From: Pseudoxanthomonas suwonensis
GTDB lineage: Bacteria > Pseudomonadota > Gammaproteobacteria > Xanthomonadales > Xanthomonadaceae
Assembly: GCF_000972865.1 (NCBI RefSeq)
Contig: NZ_CP011144.1
Location: forward strand, 744,001 to 808,000
Reading direction: 5' to 3'
DNA length: 64,000 nt
Shown here piece by piece: positions 41,113 to 49,664 of the stretch. Position numbers and translations under genes: made by a program. A model generated the notes under the pieces. That model did not search any database. It had not been told where the DNA came from and was given only the letters and a program-made list of their open reading frames with translations. Position 1 is the first letter of the stretch. Every line of letters begins with the position of its first letter.

Positions 41113-42354
41113 ATGGACACCGCCACCGCACGTCCCTGGGACGGCCTGATCGTCAACGCGCACCTAGCCACCCTGGCCGGCGATTCCGGCTACGGCACCG
41201 TCGAGGACGGCGCGCTGGGCTGGCAGGACGGGCGGATCGTGTTCGCCGGGCCGCGCGCCGAACTGCCCGGCGCGGGCGAAACGCTGGCCGTCGAGGTCGT
41301 GGATGCGCGCGGCCGCTGGATCACGCCCGGCCTGGTCGACTGCCACACCCACCTGGTCTTCGGCGGCGACCGCGCCGGCGAGTTCGAGCAGCGCCTGCAG
41401 GGCGTCAGCTACGAGGAGATCGCCCGCGCCGGCGGCGGCATCGTTTCCACCGTGCACGCCACCCGCGCCGCCGGCGAGGACGGGCTGCTGGCGCAGTCGC
41501 TGCCGCGCGCGCGCGCGCTGCTGGCCGAAGGCGCGACCACGGTCGAGATCAAGTCCGGCTACGGCCTGGAGCTGGACGGCGAGCGGCGCATGCTGAAGGT
41601 CGCGCGCCGCATCGGCGACGAAACCGGGTTGCAGGTGCGCACCACCTTCCTCGGCGCACACGCGCTGCCGCCCGAGTACGCCGGCCGCGCCGACGCCTAC
41701 ATCGACGCGGTCTGCGCCTGGCTGCCGCAGCTGCACGGCGAGGGCCTGGTCGACGCGGTCGACGCCTTCTGCGAGCGCATCGGCTTCGATGGCGCACAGA
41801 CGCGGCGGGTGTTCGAGGCCGCGCGCGCGCTGGGCCTGCCGGTGAAGCTGCACGCCGACCAGCTCAGCGACGGCGACGGCGCGGCGCTGGTCGCCGAATT
41901 CGGCGGCCTGTCGGCCGACCACGTCGAGCACACCTCCGCCGCCGGCGTGCAGGCGATGGCGCGCGCCGGCACGGTCGCGGTGCTGCTGCCGGGCGCGTTC
42001 CACGTCCTGCGCGAAACCAAGCTGCCACCGCTGGACGAGTTCCGCACCCAGGGCGTGCCGATGGCGGTGGCGACCGACTGCAATCCCGGCACCTCGCCGC
42101 TGCAGTCGCTGCGCCTGGCGATGTCGCTGGCCTGCACCCACTTCCGTCTGACCCCGGAGGAGGCGCTGCGCGGGGCAACGGTGAACGGTGCGCTCGCGCT
42201 GGGCCTGGCCGACCGCGGCCGCCTGCAGCCCGGCCTGCGTGCGGACTTCGTGCTGTGGGACATCGGCCAGCCGGCCGAACTGGCGTACTGGCTGGGCGGC
42301 AACCCGGCCGTATCCGTCTGGATCGGCGGCCACCGGATCAGCCACCCCCTGTAG
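41113..42354 (+). CDS. hutI: Imidazolonepropionase HutI
   Basis: The 413-aa product hydrolyses imidazolone-5-propionate to formimidoylglutamate, the substrate of HutF. The motifs [14 protein letters not shown] (HxH metal site), [12 protein letters not shown] and [11 protein letters not shown] are diagnostic. The ATG ([11 protein letters not shown]) follows TTACAATCGC, a possible -10, in the spacer shared with hutF. The TAG stop (42352-42354) is part of the TGTAGGAGC edge of a repeat. Confidence 0.95.
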   Translation: MDTATARPWDGLIVNAHLATLAGDSGYGTVEDGALGWQDGRIVFAGPRAELPGAGETLAVEVVDARGRWITPGLVDCHTHLVFGGDRAGEFEQRLQGVSYEEIARAGGGIVSTVHATRAAGEDGLLAQSLPRARALLAEGATTVEIKSGYGLELDGERRMLKVARRIGDETGLQVRTTFLGAHALPPEYAGRADAYIDAVCAWLPQLHGEGLVDAVDAFCERIGFDGAQTRRVFEAARALGLPVKLHADQLSDGDGAALVAEFGGLSADHVEHTSAAGVQAMARAGTVAVLLPGAFHVLRETKLPPLDEFRTQGVPMAVATDCNPGTSPLQSLRLAMSLACTHFRLTPEEALRGATVNGALALGLADRGRLQPGLRADFVLWDIGQPAELAYWLGGNPAVSVWIGGHRISHPL

Positions 42355-42432
42355 GAGCCCAGCTTGCTGGCGACACGGGCGTCGGAACTACGACGCCTGT
42401 ACCAACGGCGTCGTGTCGCGGGCAAGCCCGGC
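42350..42432. repeat. TGTAGGAGC-family palindrome, copy F, truncated
   Basis: The copy starts TGTAGGAGCCC and contains GGCGACACGGG and GTGTCGCGGGCAAGCCCGG, but the right end (CTCCTACA) is missing. It is replaced by CCGCCGCC and the GGGGTCAGG element. Its TAG is the hutI stop codon. The whole 394-bp space 42355-42748 holds this copy, the element at 42442-42544 and a terminator. Confidence 0.8.
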
Positions 42433-42441
42433 CGCCGCCTT

Positions 42442-42544
42442 AATGGGGTCAGGTTCAATTTCCCAGCCCTGACGGGGTCAGTCCTAACAAGCCCCAACGG
42501 GGTCAGGTTCAATTTCCTGAGAAAAATGAACCTGACCCCATTTT
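42442..42544. repeat. GGGGTCAGG palindrome copy 4, rearranged
   Basis: AATGGGGTCAGGTTCAATTT at the left edge is followed by a short GACGGGGTCA copy, then a complete arm (42499-42514) and the mirror arm with GACCCCATTTT at 42524-42544. The arms carry extra bases relative to the perfect copies, so this one is decayed or multiply inserted. Confidence 0.85.
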
Positions 42545-42700
42545 GGGCACTAGGGCGCCGTGCGCAACGGAGAGGGGAGCCAGTTTCCCCCGAGAACCGC
42601 CGGTGTCGCGTGGCGACGGTCTCCGGCATGGGCAATTCCCTCGACGGCCGCCCAGCGCAACCCGCCATGCCGCTCCGGCAGGCTCCCTGCCCCCAAACGA

Positions 42701-42727
42701 AAAACGCGGCGCCAGGCGCCGCGTTTT
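42701..42727 (-). terminator. Rho-independent terminator after rpsTHX
   Basis: A perfect 13-bp stem (AAAACGCGGCGCC with GGCGCCGCGTTTT, 1-base loop) lies 21 bp after the rpsTHX stop codon on the minus strand and is followed by TCGTTT. Confidence 0.85.
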
Positions 42728-42748
42728 CCCTCGGACCGGGAAGGCCGG

Positions 42749-42928
42749 TCAGGCCTTGGTGACGGTCTTCTTGGCCACCGCCTTCTTCACCGCCGGCTTG
42801 GCGACGGTCTTCTTCGCCACCGGCGCGGCGGCACCCACGGCCGCACGGGTCGCGACGTGGCGGCGCGCATTGCCGTAGCTGGCGTTGTAGCGCTTGCCCT
42901 TGGCGGTCTTGCGGTCACCCTTGCCCAT
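42749..42928 (-). CDS. rpsTHX: 30S ribosomal protein THX
   Basis: The 59-aa product begins MGKGDRKTAKGKRYNASYGN, the THX signature; THX sits at the top of the 30S head in Thermus. After Arg23 the rest is a Lys/Ala-rich tail of the form APVAKKTVAKPAVKKAVAKK, resembling histone-H1-like tails, so the protein is longer than the Thermus THX. AAGGAG lies six bases before the ATG. It is a single gene with its own terminator. Confidence 0.9.
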   Translation of the reverse strand: MGKGDRKTAKGKRYNASYGNARRHVATRAAVGAAAPVAKKTVAKPAVKKAVAKKTVTKA

Positions 42929-43004
42929 CTTTCAACTCCTTGATCTGCATGAAATAGCTCGCGCGCTGCGCGCGACGACTGGCCGGCAAGCCTAGCACGC
43001 AGGT

Positions 43005-43421
43005 TCAGTGGGCGCAGCTGGCATCGTGGACGTGGCCGTGGTTGAGCCGCAGGTTGACCACGTGCGCCAGCCCCACCAGGGTGCCGCCGAAGGTCATCAC
43101 CACCGCATGCGGCACCACCGATTCGTGCAGGGGCGTGTAGAGCAGGCCTGCCCACAGCGCGAGCAGGCCGGGGACGAGCAGGCCGAGGGCGCGCAGCGCG
43201 CGGTGCCGGCGGTAGCTCCAGCCCAGGCTGAACAGGCCCAGCAGGGTCACGAACGTCACCAGCGCCGCTTCCAGGCTGCCGTCGAACCACAGCGACAGGC
43301 CCAGCGACGGCAGCGCCGCCAGCAGCAGCGGCGTCAGCGCGCAGTGCAGCGCGCACAGCAGCGAGCCGGTCGCGCCGAAGCGGTCGAACAGGGAGTGCGG
43401 GCGATGGCGGTGCCGGTTCAT
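43005..43421 (-). CDS. MerC-domain membrane protein, zinc module
   Basis: The 138-aa product has four hydrophobic helices. The first carries GATGSLLCALHCALTPLLL, and CALHC is the MerC metal-binding motif. The end is His-rich (LNHGHVHDASCAH). MerC proteins move mercury or other soft metals, but the neighbourhood suggests a role in zinc instead. The ATG (MNRHRHRPHSL) is divergent from the ZnuD-like receptor. An AT-rich Zur-like box (43461-43480) separates them. Confidence 0.87.
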   Translation of the reverse strand: MNRHRHRPHSLFDRFGATGSLLCALHCALTPLLLAALPSLGLSLWFDGSLEAALVTFVTLLGLFSLGWSYRRHRALRALGLLVPGLLALWAGLLYTPLHESVVPHAVVMTFGGTLVGLAHVVNLRLNHGHVHDASCAH

Positions 43422-43460
43422 CGGGCAGGCATGACGTTTGGGAGGGGTGTCGTCCGGTTT

Positions 43461-43480
43461 GGATACATTATAACATTCCG
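43461..43480. promoter_or_regulatory. Zur-like operator over divergent promoters
   Basis: On the minus strand the sequence reads CGGAATGTTATAATGTATCC, which is close to the Zur box pattern AATGTTATAnnATAACATT. The box includes a perfect TATAAT -10 for the MerC-like gene; GTGACA 15 bases upstream is the -35 candidate. On the plus strand TATAAC can serve the receptor gene. This AT-rich island is unusual in a GC-rich window. The call is by pattern and by zur at 45758-46243. Confidence 0.7.
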
Positions 43481-43512
43481 ACCGGATTGTCACCGTCACC
43501 CTACTGGACCCG

Positions 43513-45699
43513 ATGCCCGACATGCGCACCCCATCCCACGCCCCCGTCCGCCGTCCCCTGGCCGCCGCGCTTGCCCTGGCCTGCGCCACCCTGCCGCTGG
43601 CCGCCGCCGCGCACGATCCGACCGATCTGCCCTCGGTCGAGGTCACCGCCTCGCCGCTGGCCGGCGACGCCGAATCGCTGGCCCGCCCGGTCGAAGTGCT
43701 GCAGGGCGCGGCCCTGGACCGGGCCAAGGCCGCGACCCTGGGCGAAACCGTGGCCAAGCTGCCCGGCGTGCAGACCACCTACTTCGGTCCCGGTGTCGGC
43801 CGGCCGATCCTGCGCGGCCTGGATGGCCCGCGCGTGCAGGTGCTGGCGAGCGGCCTGGGCACCATGGACGCCTCGACCGTCAGCGCCGACCACGCCACCA
43901 GCGTCGAGCCGTTCCTCGCCGACCAGATCGAAGTGCTCAAGGGCCCGGCCACCCTGCTGTTCGGCAGCGGCGCGATCGGCGGCGCAGTCAACGTGGCCGA
44001 CGGCCGCATCGCCCGCGAACTGCCCGACGAGCCGCTCAGCGGCCGCGCCGAGGTCCGCGGCAACACGGTCAACGACGAGCGCGTGGGCATGTTCCGCCTG
44101 GACGGCGTCAACGGGAACTGGGTGATCCATGTCGACGGCCTGGTCCGCAACACCGGCGACTACGACATCCCGGGGCTGGCCGCGATCGGGCATGACGATC
44201 ACGATCACGACCATGACGACGACCACGACGACGACGACCAAGTCCGGGGGCGGCTGGAGAACAGCGCGATCCGCACGCGCGCCGGCGCCCTCGGTGCGAC
44301 CTGGCTGGGCGAAAGCGGCTACTTCGGCCTGTCCGCCAGCACCTACCGCAGCAACTACGGCATTCCCGTGGGTGCGCACGTGCACGGAGACGACCATGAT
44401 CATGACGATGACGACCATGACCACGACGACGACGGACACGCCGGGGAGCACGGCGCCGTCCGCATCGACCTGGTGCAGAACCGGCTGGAGCTGAAGGCCG
44501 GCGTCTACGAGCCGCTGTCGTTCCTGGAGAGCCTGGAACTGCACGGCGCCTACAACGACTACGAACACGTCGAGCTGGAAGGCCGCGAAGTCGGCACCCG
44601 CTTCACCAGCGAGGGCTACGACGCGCGGCTGCAGGCGGTGCAGAAGGAGACCGGCGGCTGGCGCGGCGCCTTCGGCCTGCAGCTGGGCCGGGTCGATTTC
44701 GCCGCCGAAGGCGAGGAAGCCTTCGTGCCCGCGACGGTGACCGACAGCTGGGGCCTGTTCGTAGTCCAGGAAAGGAACTTCGACCCGATCAAGCTCGAAC
44801 TGGGCGCGCGCTACGACCGGGTCGAGCTCGATCCGGCCGACGGCCAGCCACGGCGCAGTTTCGATGCGACCAACCTGTCGGCCGCCGCGATCTGGCGCCT
44901 GAGCGACGCCTTCGACCTGCGCTTCGGCATCGACGGCTCCGAACGCGCGCCGACCCAGGAAGAGCTGTACGCCGGCGGCCTGCACGTGGCCACCGGCTCG
45001 ATCGAGATCGGCGACAACGGTCTGGACACCGAGCGCGCGCTGCGCGGCGAGATCGGCCTGCATGCGCACAACGAGCGCATCGACTTCAAGCTCGCGGTCT
45101 ACCGCAGCGGCTTCAGCGACTTCATCTACCTGGCCGACACCGGCATCGAGGAACACGGCACGCCGGTGCGGCTGTGGACCCAGGCCGACGCGGTGTTCAC
45201 CGGCGCCGAGGCCGAAGCGGTGCTGCACCTGGCCGACAACGAGCGCGGTGGCTGGGACCTGCGCCTGTTCGGCGACCTGGTGCGCGGCGAACTGGACGGC
45301 AGCGGCAGCCGCAGCGTCGACTTCGAGGTGCCGCACGGCGACCACAGCCACGACTACAGCGTCGAGCTGGCCAACGGCGGCTACCTGCCGCGGATCGCGC
45401 CGGGGCGCTTCGGCGCCGACCTGTCGTGGTCGCTGGGCGGCTGGCGCGCCTCGCTCGGCGCGGTGCGCTACCTCGAGCAGGACCGAGTGGCGCAGAACGA
45501 GGAGCCGAGCCCGGCCTATACCCTGGTCGACGCGCACCTGGCCTACCGCTGGGAGCGCAGCAGTGGAAACGCCTGGGAAGTGTTCCTCGACGGCAGCAAC
45601 CTCGGCAACGAGGAAGTCCGCCCGCACACCTCGCTGCTGCGCGACTACGCGCCGTTGCCGGGCCGGGCGGTGGCGTTCGGCATCCGCGCCTGGTTCTGA
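43513..45699 (+). CDS. znuD: ZnuD-like TonB-dependent receptor, His/Asp-rich loops
   Basis: The 728-aa product has a signal peptide (LAAALALACATLPLAAAAHD), a TonB box-like LPSVEVTAS, a plug domain (PGVQTTYFGPGVGRPILRGL to LLFGSGAIGGAVNV) and a 22-strand beta-barrel ending in an aromatic residue (AVAFGIRAWF). Two stretches of alternating His and Asp (about 227-242 and 290-314) lie in predicted extracellular loops, as in ZnuD of Neisseria, which imports zinc. It is divergent from the MerC-like gene and faces zur. The Zur-like box and zur nearby support zinc control. The substrate is inferred. Confidence 0.9.
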   Translation: MPDMRTPSHAPVRRPLAAALALACATLPLAAAAHDPTDLPSVEVTASPLAGDAESLARPVEVLQGAALDRAKAATLGETVAKLPGVQTTYFGPGVGRPILRGLDGPRVQVLASGLGTMDASTVSADHATSVEPFLADQIEVLKGPATLLFGSGAIGGAVNVADGRIARELPDEPLSGRAEVRGNTVNDERVGMFRLDGVNGNWVIHVDGLVRNTGDYDIPGLAAIGHDDHDHDHDDDHDDDDQVRGRLENSAIRTRAGALGATWLGESGYFGLSASTYRSNYGIPVGAHVHGDDHDHDDDDHDHDDDGHAGEHGAVRIDLVQNRLELKAGVYEPLSFLESLELHGAYNDYEHVELEGREVGTRFTSEGYDARLQAVQKETGGWRGAFGLQLGRVDFAAEGEEAFVPATVTDSWGLFVVQERNFDPIKLELGARYDRVELDPADGQPRRSFDATNLSAAAIWRLSDAFDLRFGIDGSERAPTQEELYAGGLHVATGSIEIGDNGLDTERALRGEIGLHAHNERIDFKLAVYRSGFSDFIYLADTGIEEHGTPVRLWTQADAVFTGAEAEAVLHLADNERGGWDLRLFGDLVRGELDGSGSRSVDFEVPHGDHSHDYSVELANGGYLPRIAPGRFGADLSWSLGGWRASLGAVRYLEQDRVAQNEEPSPAYTLVDAHLAYRWERSSGNAWEVFLDGSNLGNEEVRPHTSLLRDYAPLPGRAVAFGIRAWF

Positions 45700-45712
45700 A
45701 ACGGAACGGCGC

Positions 45713-45736
45713 CGGGCGCGGCGGATGCCGCGCCCG
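45713..45736. terminator. Bidirectional hairpin between znuD-like gene and zur
   Basis: A perfect 10-bp stem (CGGGCGCGGC with its mirror, 4-base loop) lies between two convergent genes. Neither strand has a clear T run, so termination is only likely. Confidence 0.55.
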
Positions 45737-45757
45737 CGTGCCTGCCCGTCGCCGCTT

Positions 45758-46243
45758 TCAGCCCGCGCAGCGCGCGCAGAGCCCGTGCACTTCCAGGGTC
45801 TGCGCCTGCGGCTGGAAGCCCAGCGCCTTGGCGCGGGCGTCGAGCTGGGCGACGACTTCGCTGTCCTCCAGTTCCACCGCGCTGTGGCAGCGGTCGCAGA
45901 TCAGGAACGGCACCGAGTGCTGGGCGCTGTTGGGATGGTGGCAGGCGACGAAGGCGTTGACCGACTCGAGCTTGTGCACGAAGCCGTTGGCCATCAGGAA
46001 ATCGAGCGCGCGGTAGACGGTGGGCGGGGCGTCGGCGCCGGCACCCTTGCCTTCGCGCACCTTCTCCAGCAGTTCGTAGGCCTTGACCGGCTTGCCGGCA
46101 TCGGCGATCAGGCGCAGCACGTTGGCGCGGATCGGGGTCAGGCGCAGGCCGCGCTCGTTGCACGCATGCTCCACCGCGTGGACGAACGCATCGGCGCCGT
46201 CGACGTGGTGGTGCGGATCGGTGCAGGCGTGCTTGGCGGACAT
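45758..46243 (-). CDS. zur: Zinc uptake regulator Zur (Fur family)
   Basis: The 161-aa product is a Fur-superfamily repressor. The HTH region is [20 protein letters not shown] and the metal-binding part is [20 protein letters not shown] with CARCAG at the end, giving the structural Cys4 site. The N-terminus is His-rich ([14 protein letters not shown]). Zur bound to zinc represses uptake genes. Its place 19 bp after gltX suggests co-transcription. Its likely target is the box at 43461-43480 between the MerC-like and ZnuD-like genes. Confidence 0.93.
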   Translation of the reverse strand: MSAKHACTDPHHHVDGADAFVHAVEHACNERGLRLTPIRANVLRLIADAGKPVKAYELLEKVREGKGAGADAPPTVYRALDFLMANGFVHKLESVNAFVACHHPNSAQHSVPFLICDRCHSAVELEDSEVVAQLDARAKALGFQPQAQTLEVHGLCARCAG

Positions 46244-46262
46244 CGGGGCTCCCGTCGCGGGA

Positions 46263-47666
46263 TCAGGCCGTCGGAACCTTCATAAGCGCCGCGTCGATCC
46301 GTTTCAAGGCCTCGTCGCGGCCGGCCAGGTAGACCGTCCAGGAGATGTCCGGGCTGACCTGGGTGCCGGTGATCGCCACGCGCAGCGGCTGGGCGACCTT
46401 GCCCATGCCCAGTTCCAGCGCCGCGGCGGTGTCGTGCAGCGCCTGCGCGACCGCCTCCACCGTCCACGCCGGCAGCGCGGCGAGCAGTTCGCGCGCCCTG
46501 GCCAGCGGCGCGTCGGCGCCGGCCTTCAGGTGCTTGGCCACCGCGGCCTCGTCGTAGTTCTCCAGCGGCAGGTACCAGACCACCGCCTTCTCGGCCATCT
46601 CCTTCAGCGTCTGCACGCGCTCGCGCAGGGCGACCACCACGTCGACCGGCGCCGGGCCCATGGATGCATCGAGGCCCAGCTTCTCCAGCTGGTACGCCAG
46701 CTGCGGCGCGATCGTGGCCGGATCGTCGGTCTTGAGATAGTGCTGGTTGACCCAGCCGAGCTTGGCCATGTCCAGGCGCGCGGCCTTGGAATTGACGTTC
46801 CTGACGTCGAACAGGTCGACCAGCTCCTGGCGGCCGAAGATCTCCTGGTCGCCGTGCGACCAGCCCAGCCGCGCCAGGTAGTTGACCAGCGCGTGCGGCA
46901 GGTAGCCGGCGTCCTTGTACTGCATCACGTCCGCCGCGCCGGTGCGCTTGGACAGCTTGGCGCCCTGCTCGTCCAGGATCATCGGCATGTGCGCGAACTT
47001 CGGCACCGGCGCGCCCAGCGCCTGGTAGATGTTGATCTGGCGCGGGGTGTTGTTGATGTGGTCGTCGCCGCGGATGACCTCGGTGATGCCCATGTCCCAG
47101 TCGTCCACGACCACGGCGAAGTTGTAGGTCGGGTAGCCGTCGGGGCGGAAGATCACCATGTCGTCGAGCTCGCCATTGGCGATCTCGATGCGGCCCTTGA
47201 TCAGGTCGTCGAACGCGACCACGCCGTCGAGCGGGTTCTTGAAGCGGATCACCCGGTTGGGGTCGTCGCGGTACGGCAGGCCCAGCTCTCGCGCGGCGCC
47301 GTTGTAGCGCGGCTTCTCCTGCTTCGCCATCGCCGCCTCGCGCATCGCATCGAGTTCTTCCCGGGTCTCGTAGGCGTAGTAGGCCTTGCCCTGCGTGACC
47401 AGTTGCTCGGCCACTTCACGGTAGCGGTCGATGCGCTGGGTCTGGTAGACCGGGCCTTCGTCGTAGTCCAGGCCCAGCCAGTCCATCGCCTCCAGGATCG
47501 CGTCGATCGCCGCCTGGGTGCTGCGCTCGCGGTCGGTGTCCTCGATGCGCAGGATGAACTCGCCGCCGCGGTGGCGCGCCTCCAGCCAGCAGTACAGCGC
47601 GGTGCGGGCGCCGCCGATGTGGAGGTAACCGGTGGGACTGGGGGCGAAGCGGGTGCGGCAGGTCAT
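46263..47666 (-). CDS. gltX: Glutamyl-tRNA synthetase
   Basis: The 467-aa product has the class I HIGH motif as [12 protein letters not shown] and KMSKS-type motif [10 protein letters not shown]. It has the GltX four-Cys-free catalytic core and a C-terminal anticodon-binding domain of normal length. The ATG ([19 protein letters not shown]) is clear. zur follows 19 bp later. A CCGTCGTCCC repeat lies upstream of the start. Confidence 0.97.
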   Translation of the reverse strand: MTCRTRFAPSPTGYLHIGGARTALYCWLEARHRGGEFILRIEDTDRERSTQAAIDAILEAMDWLGLDYDEGPVYQTQRIDRYREVAEQLVTQGKAYYAYETREELDAMREAAMAKQEKPRYNGAARELGLPYRDDPNRVIRFKNPLDGVVAFDDLIKGRIEIANGELDDMVIFRPDGYPTYNFAVVVDDWDMGITEVIRGDDHINNTPRQINIYQALGAPVPKFAHMPMILDEQGAKLSKRTGAADVMQYKDAGYLPHALVNYLARLGWSHGDQEIFGRQELVDLFDVRNVNSKAARLDMAKLGWVNQHYLKTDDPATIAPQLAYQLEKLGLDASMGPAPVDVVVALRERVQTLKEMAEKAVVWYLPLENYDEAAVAKHLKAGADAPLARARELLAALPAWTVEAVAQALHDTAAALELGMGKVAQPLRVAITGTQVSPDISWTVYLAGRDEALKRIDAALMKVPTA

Positions 47667-47736
47667 GGAAGGCGGGGTCGGATAAGGAATCGGGGGATTT
47701 TACCTCGTGCGGGGTTGCACCCCAGGACGCCCCTTC

Positions 47737-47846
47737 CCGTCGTCCCGGCGCACGCCGGGACCCAGCGATGTTCGGCCGCCACTTTGCGGCAAGAACCGAT
47801 GCGAGAAGCCCAAGGCGCTGGATCCCGGCGTGCGCCGGGACGACGG
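47737..47846. repeat. CCGTCGTCCC-family palindrome, copy 4
   Basis: About 110 bp with ends CCGTCGTCCCGGCGCACGCC and its mirror, in the divergent spacer between gltX and lpxH (47667-47942). It may sit within the gltX promoter region. Confidence 0.9.
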
Positions 47847-47942
47847 GTGTGTACGGGCACGAGGGCGGGATCACCGGCCTGGAGGCGCGCCGCTACGCGG
47901 CCCCGGCGGCCGCATTGCGGCGCCCGGGCCTACAATCCCGCC

Positions 47943-48686
47943 ATGACCACGCTGTTCGTCTCCGACCTGCACCTGGACCCGGCCCGCCCGGAGGTCACCG
48001 CCCTGTTCCTGCGCTTCCTGCGCGAGCAGGCCGCGCACGCCGATGCGCTGTACATCCTCGGCGACCTGTTCGAGGCCTGGGTCGGCGACGACGACCCGTC
48101 CGCGGCCGGCGCCGAAGTGTCCGCCGGGCTGCGGGCGGTGGCGGAGAGCGGCGTGCCGGTGCATTTCATGCACGGCAACCGCGACTTCCTGGTCGGGCGC
48201 GACTACGCCCGCCGCGCCGGCCTGCGCCTGCTGCCCGACCCGGCGGTGGCATCGCTGTACGGCGAGCCGGTGCTGCTGATGCACGGCGACCTGCTGTGCA
48301 CCGACGACACCGCCTACCAGGCCTTCCGCTCGCAGACCCGCGATCCGGAGTGGCAGCGGCGCTTCCTCGCCCAGCCGCTGGCGGCGCGCCTGGCCTTCGC
48401 CGAGCAGGCGCGCCAGGCCAGCATGGCGCGGCAGCGGGAGATGATCGAAGGTGACCGCGGCACGTTCGAGACGATCACCGACGTGGCGCCGGCGACGGTG
48501 GAAGCCACCCTCGCGCGCTTCGGCGTCGCCACGCTGATCCACGGGCATACGCATCGGCCGGCGGTGCACGCACTGCGGGCGGGTGGGCGCGATTGCCGCC
48601 GCATCGTCCTGGGCGACTGGTACGAGCAGGGATCGGTGCTGCGGGTGGAACCGGGTGCGTACTGCCTCGAAGGCCTGCCGTTGTAG
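47943..48686 (+). CDS. lpxH: UDP-2,3-diacylglucosamine hydrolase LpxH
   Basis: The 247-aa product is a metallophosphoesterase that makes lipid X in lipid A synthesis. Motifs are FVSDLHLD (Asp8, His10), GDLFEAW, HGNRDF, HGDLL and HGHTHRP. Length and order of motifs match LpxH. The ATG follows CCTACAATCC. The TAG stop (48684-48686) is part of the TGTAGGAGC edge of the adjacent repeat. Confidence 0.96.
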   Translation: MTTLFVSDLHLDPARPEVTALFLRFLREQAAHADALYILGDLFEAWVGDDDPSAAGAEVSAGLRAVAESGVPVHFMHGNRDFLVGRDYARRAGLRLLPDPAVASLYGEPVLLMHGDLLCTDDTAYQAFRSQTRDPEWQRRFLAQPLAARLAFAEQARQASMARQREMIEGDRGTFETITDVAPATVEATLARFGVATLIHGHTHRPAVHALRAGGRDCRRIVLGDWYEQGSVLRVEPGAYCLEGLPL

Positions 48687-48778
48687 GAGCTGGCTTCAGC
48701 CGGCGACACGCCACGCTAGCGCAGGCGACTTCCTCATCGTTCCGACGCCCGTGTCGCCGGCTGAAGCCAGCTCCTACA
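48682..48778. repeat. TGTAGGAGC-family palindrome, copy G
   Basis: The cleanest copy, with perfect 29-bp inverted ends (TGTAGGAGCTGGCTTCAGCC and onward) around a 39-bp middle. Its left edge supplies the lpxH stop codon. It lies between lpxH and the convergent DUF455 gene. Confidence 0.95.
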
Positions 48779-48807
48779 GAAGACCGAATGCCCGTGAGCC
48801 GCAGCGC

Positions 48808-49626
48808 TCACACCGCGGACTGTGCCGCCTCGACAGCCTGCAGCGATGCCAACTCGTCCTCGTCGAACCCCGCCAGCAACCGCGCCTCGACATTGAACGG
48901 ACCATGCAGGTAGCCGCCAGCGTACTCGTGCAGCAGTTCGCGGAAGCGCGCGCGCGGCTCGATCCCGGCGCGCTCGCAGTACCAGCGGTACCAGCGCGAG
49001 CCGGCGGCGACGTGGGCCACTTCCTCGCGCAGGATCGTCTCCAGGATCTCCACCGTGCGCGTGTCGCCCAGCGTGCGCAGCCGCGCGATCATGCCCGGGG
49101 TGACGTCCAGCCCGCGCGCCTCCAGCACCCGCGGCACCAGCGCCATCCGCGCCAGGCCGTCGTGCGCGGTCTTCTCGGTCATCTCCCACAGGCCGTTGTG
49201 CGCGTCGAAGTCGCCGTAGTCGTGGCCCAGTTCGCGCAGGCGCCCGCGCAGCATCAGGAAGTGGCGCGCCTCGTCGTCGGCGACCTGGGCCCAGTCGCGG
49301 TAGAAGGCCTCGGGCAGCCCGCGGAAGCGGTACACCGCATCCCAGGCCAGGTCGATCGCGTTGAGCTCGATATGGGCGATGGCGTGCAGGAACGCGGCGC
49401 GCCCTTCGTCGCTGCCGAGGCCGCGCCGGGGCAGTTCACGCGGATGCACCAGCCGCGGCCGCGGTGGCCGGCCTGGCATGCGGATCGGCTCGGGCGGCGG
49501 CGCGTCGGCGGGGATGCGCAACTCGCCGCGCGCCAGGGCGGCGGCATGGCGGCGGGCCAGCGCAGCCTTGTCCGCCGGATCGGCGGTGTCCAGGCACTGG
49601 CGGGCGGCGTCGAACAGCGAGTCCAT
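48808..49626 (-). CDS. DUF455 ferritin-like protein
   Basis: The 272-aa product has the ferritin-like diiron pattern: HIELNAIDLAWDAVYRF, DEARHFLMLRGRL and EEVAHVAAGSRWYRW, which supply Glu and His ligands. DUF455 is a widespread family related to tRNA hydroxylases. The exact role is unknown. The ATG (MDSLFDAARQCLDTAD) is chosen, with 38 bp to purF upstream on the same strand. Confidence 0.9.
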   Translation of the reverse strand: MDSLFDAARQCLDTADPADKAALARRHAAALARGELRIPADAPPPEPIRMPGRPPRPRLVHPRELPRRGLGSDEGRAAFLHAIAHIELNAIDLAWDAVYRFRGLPEAFYRDWAQVADDEARHFLMLRGRLRELGHDYGDFDAHNGLWEMTEKTAHDGLARMALVPRVLEARGLDVTPGMIARLRTLGDTRTVEILETILREEVAHVAAGSRWYRWYCERAGIEPRARFRELLHEYAGGYLHGPFNVEARLLAGFDEDELASLQAVEAAQSAV

Positions 49627-49664
49627 GGCGGAAGGCGCCCGTGGGAGCGCGGCGCGGCAACGCG

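Noticed and set aside
43501..45627. Open frame of about 700 codons opposite the ZnuD-like receptor
   Set aside because: Mirror of the receptor; the Val-rich tracts are the reverse complement of its His/Asp repeats.
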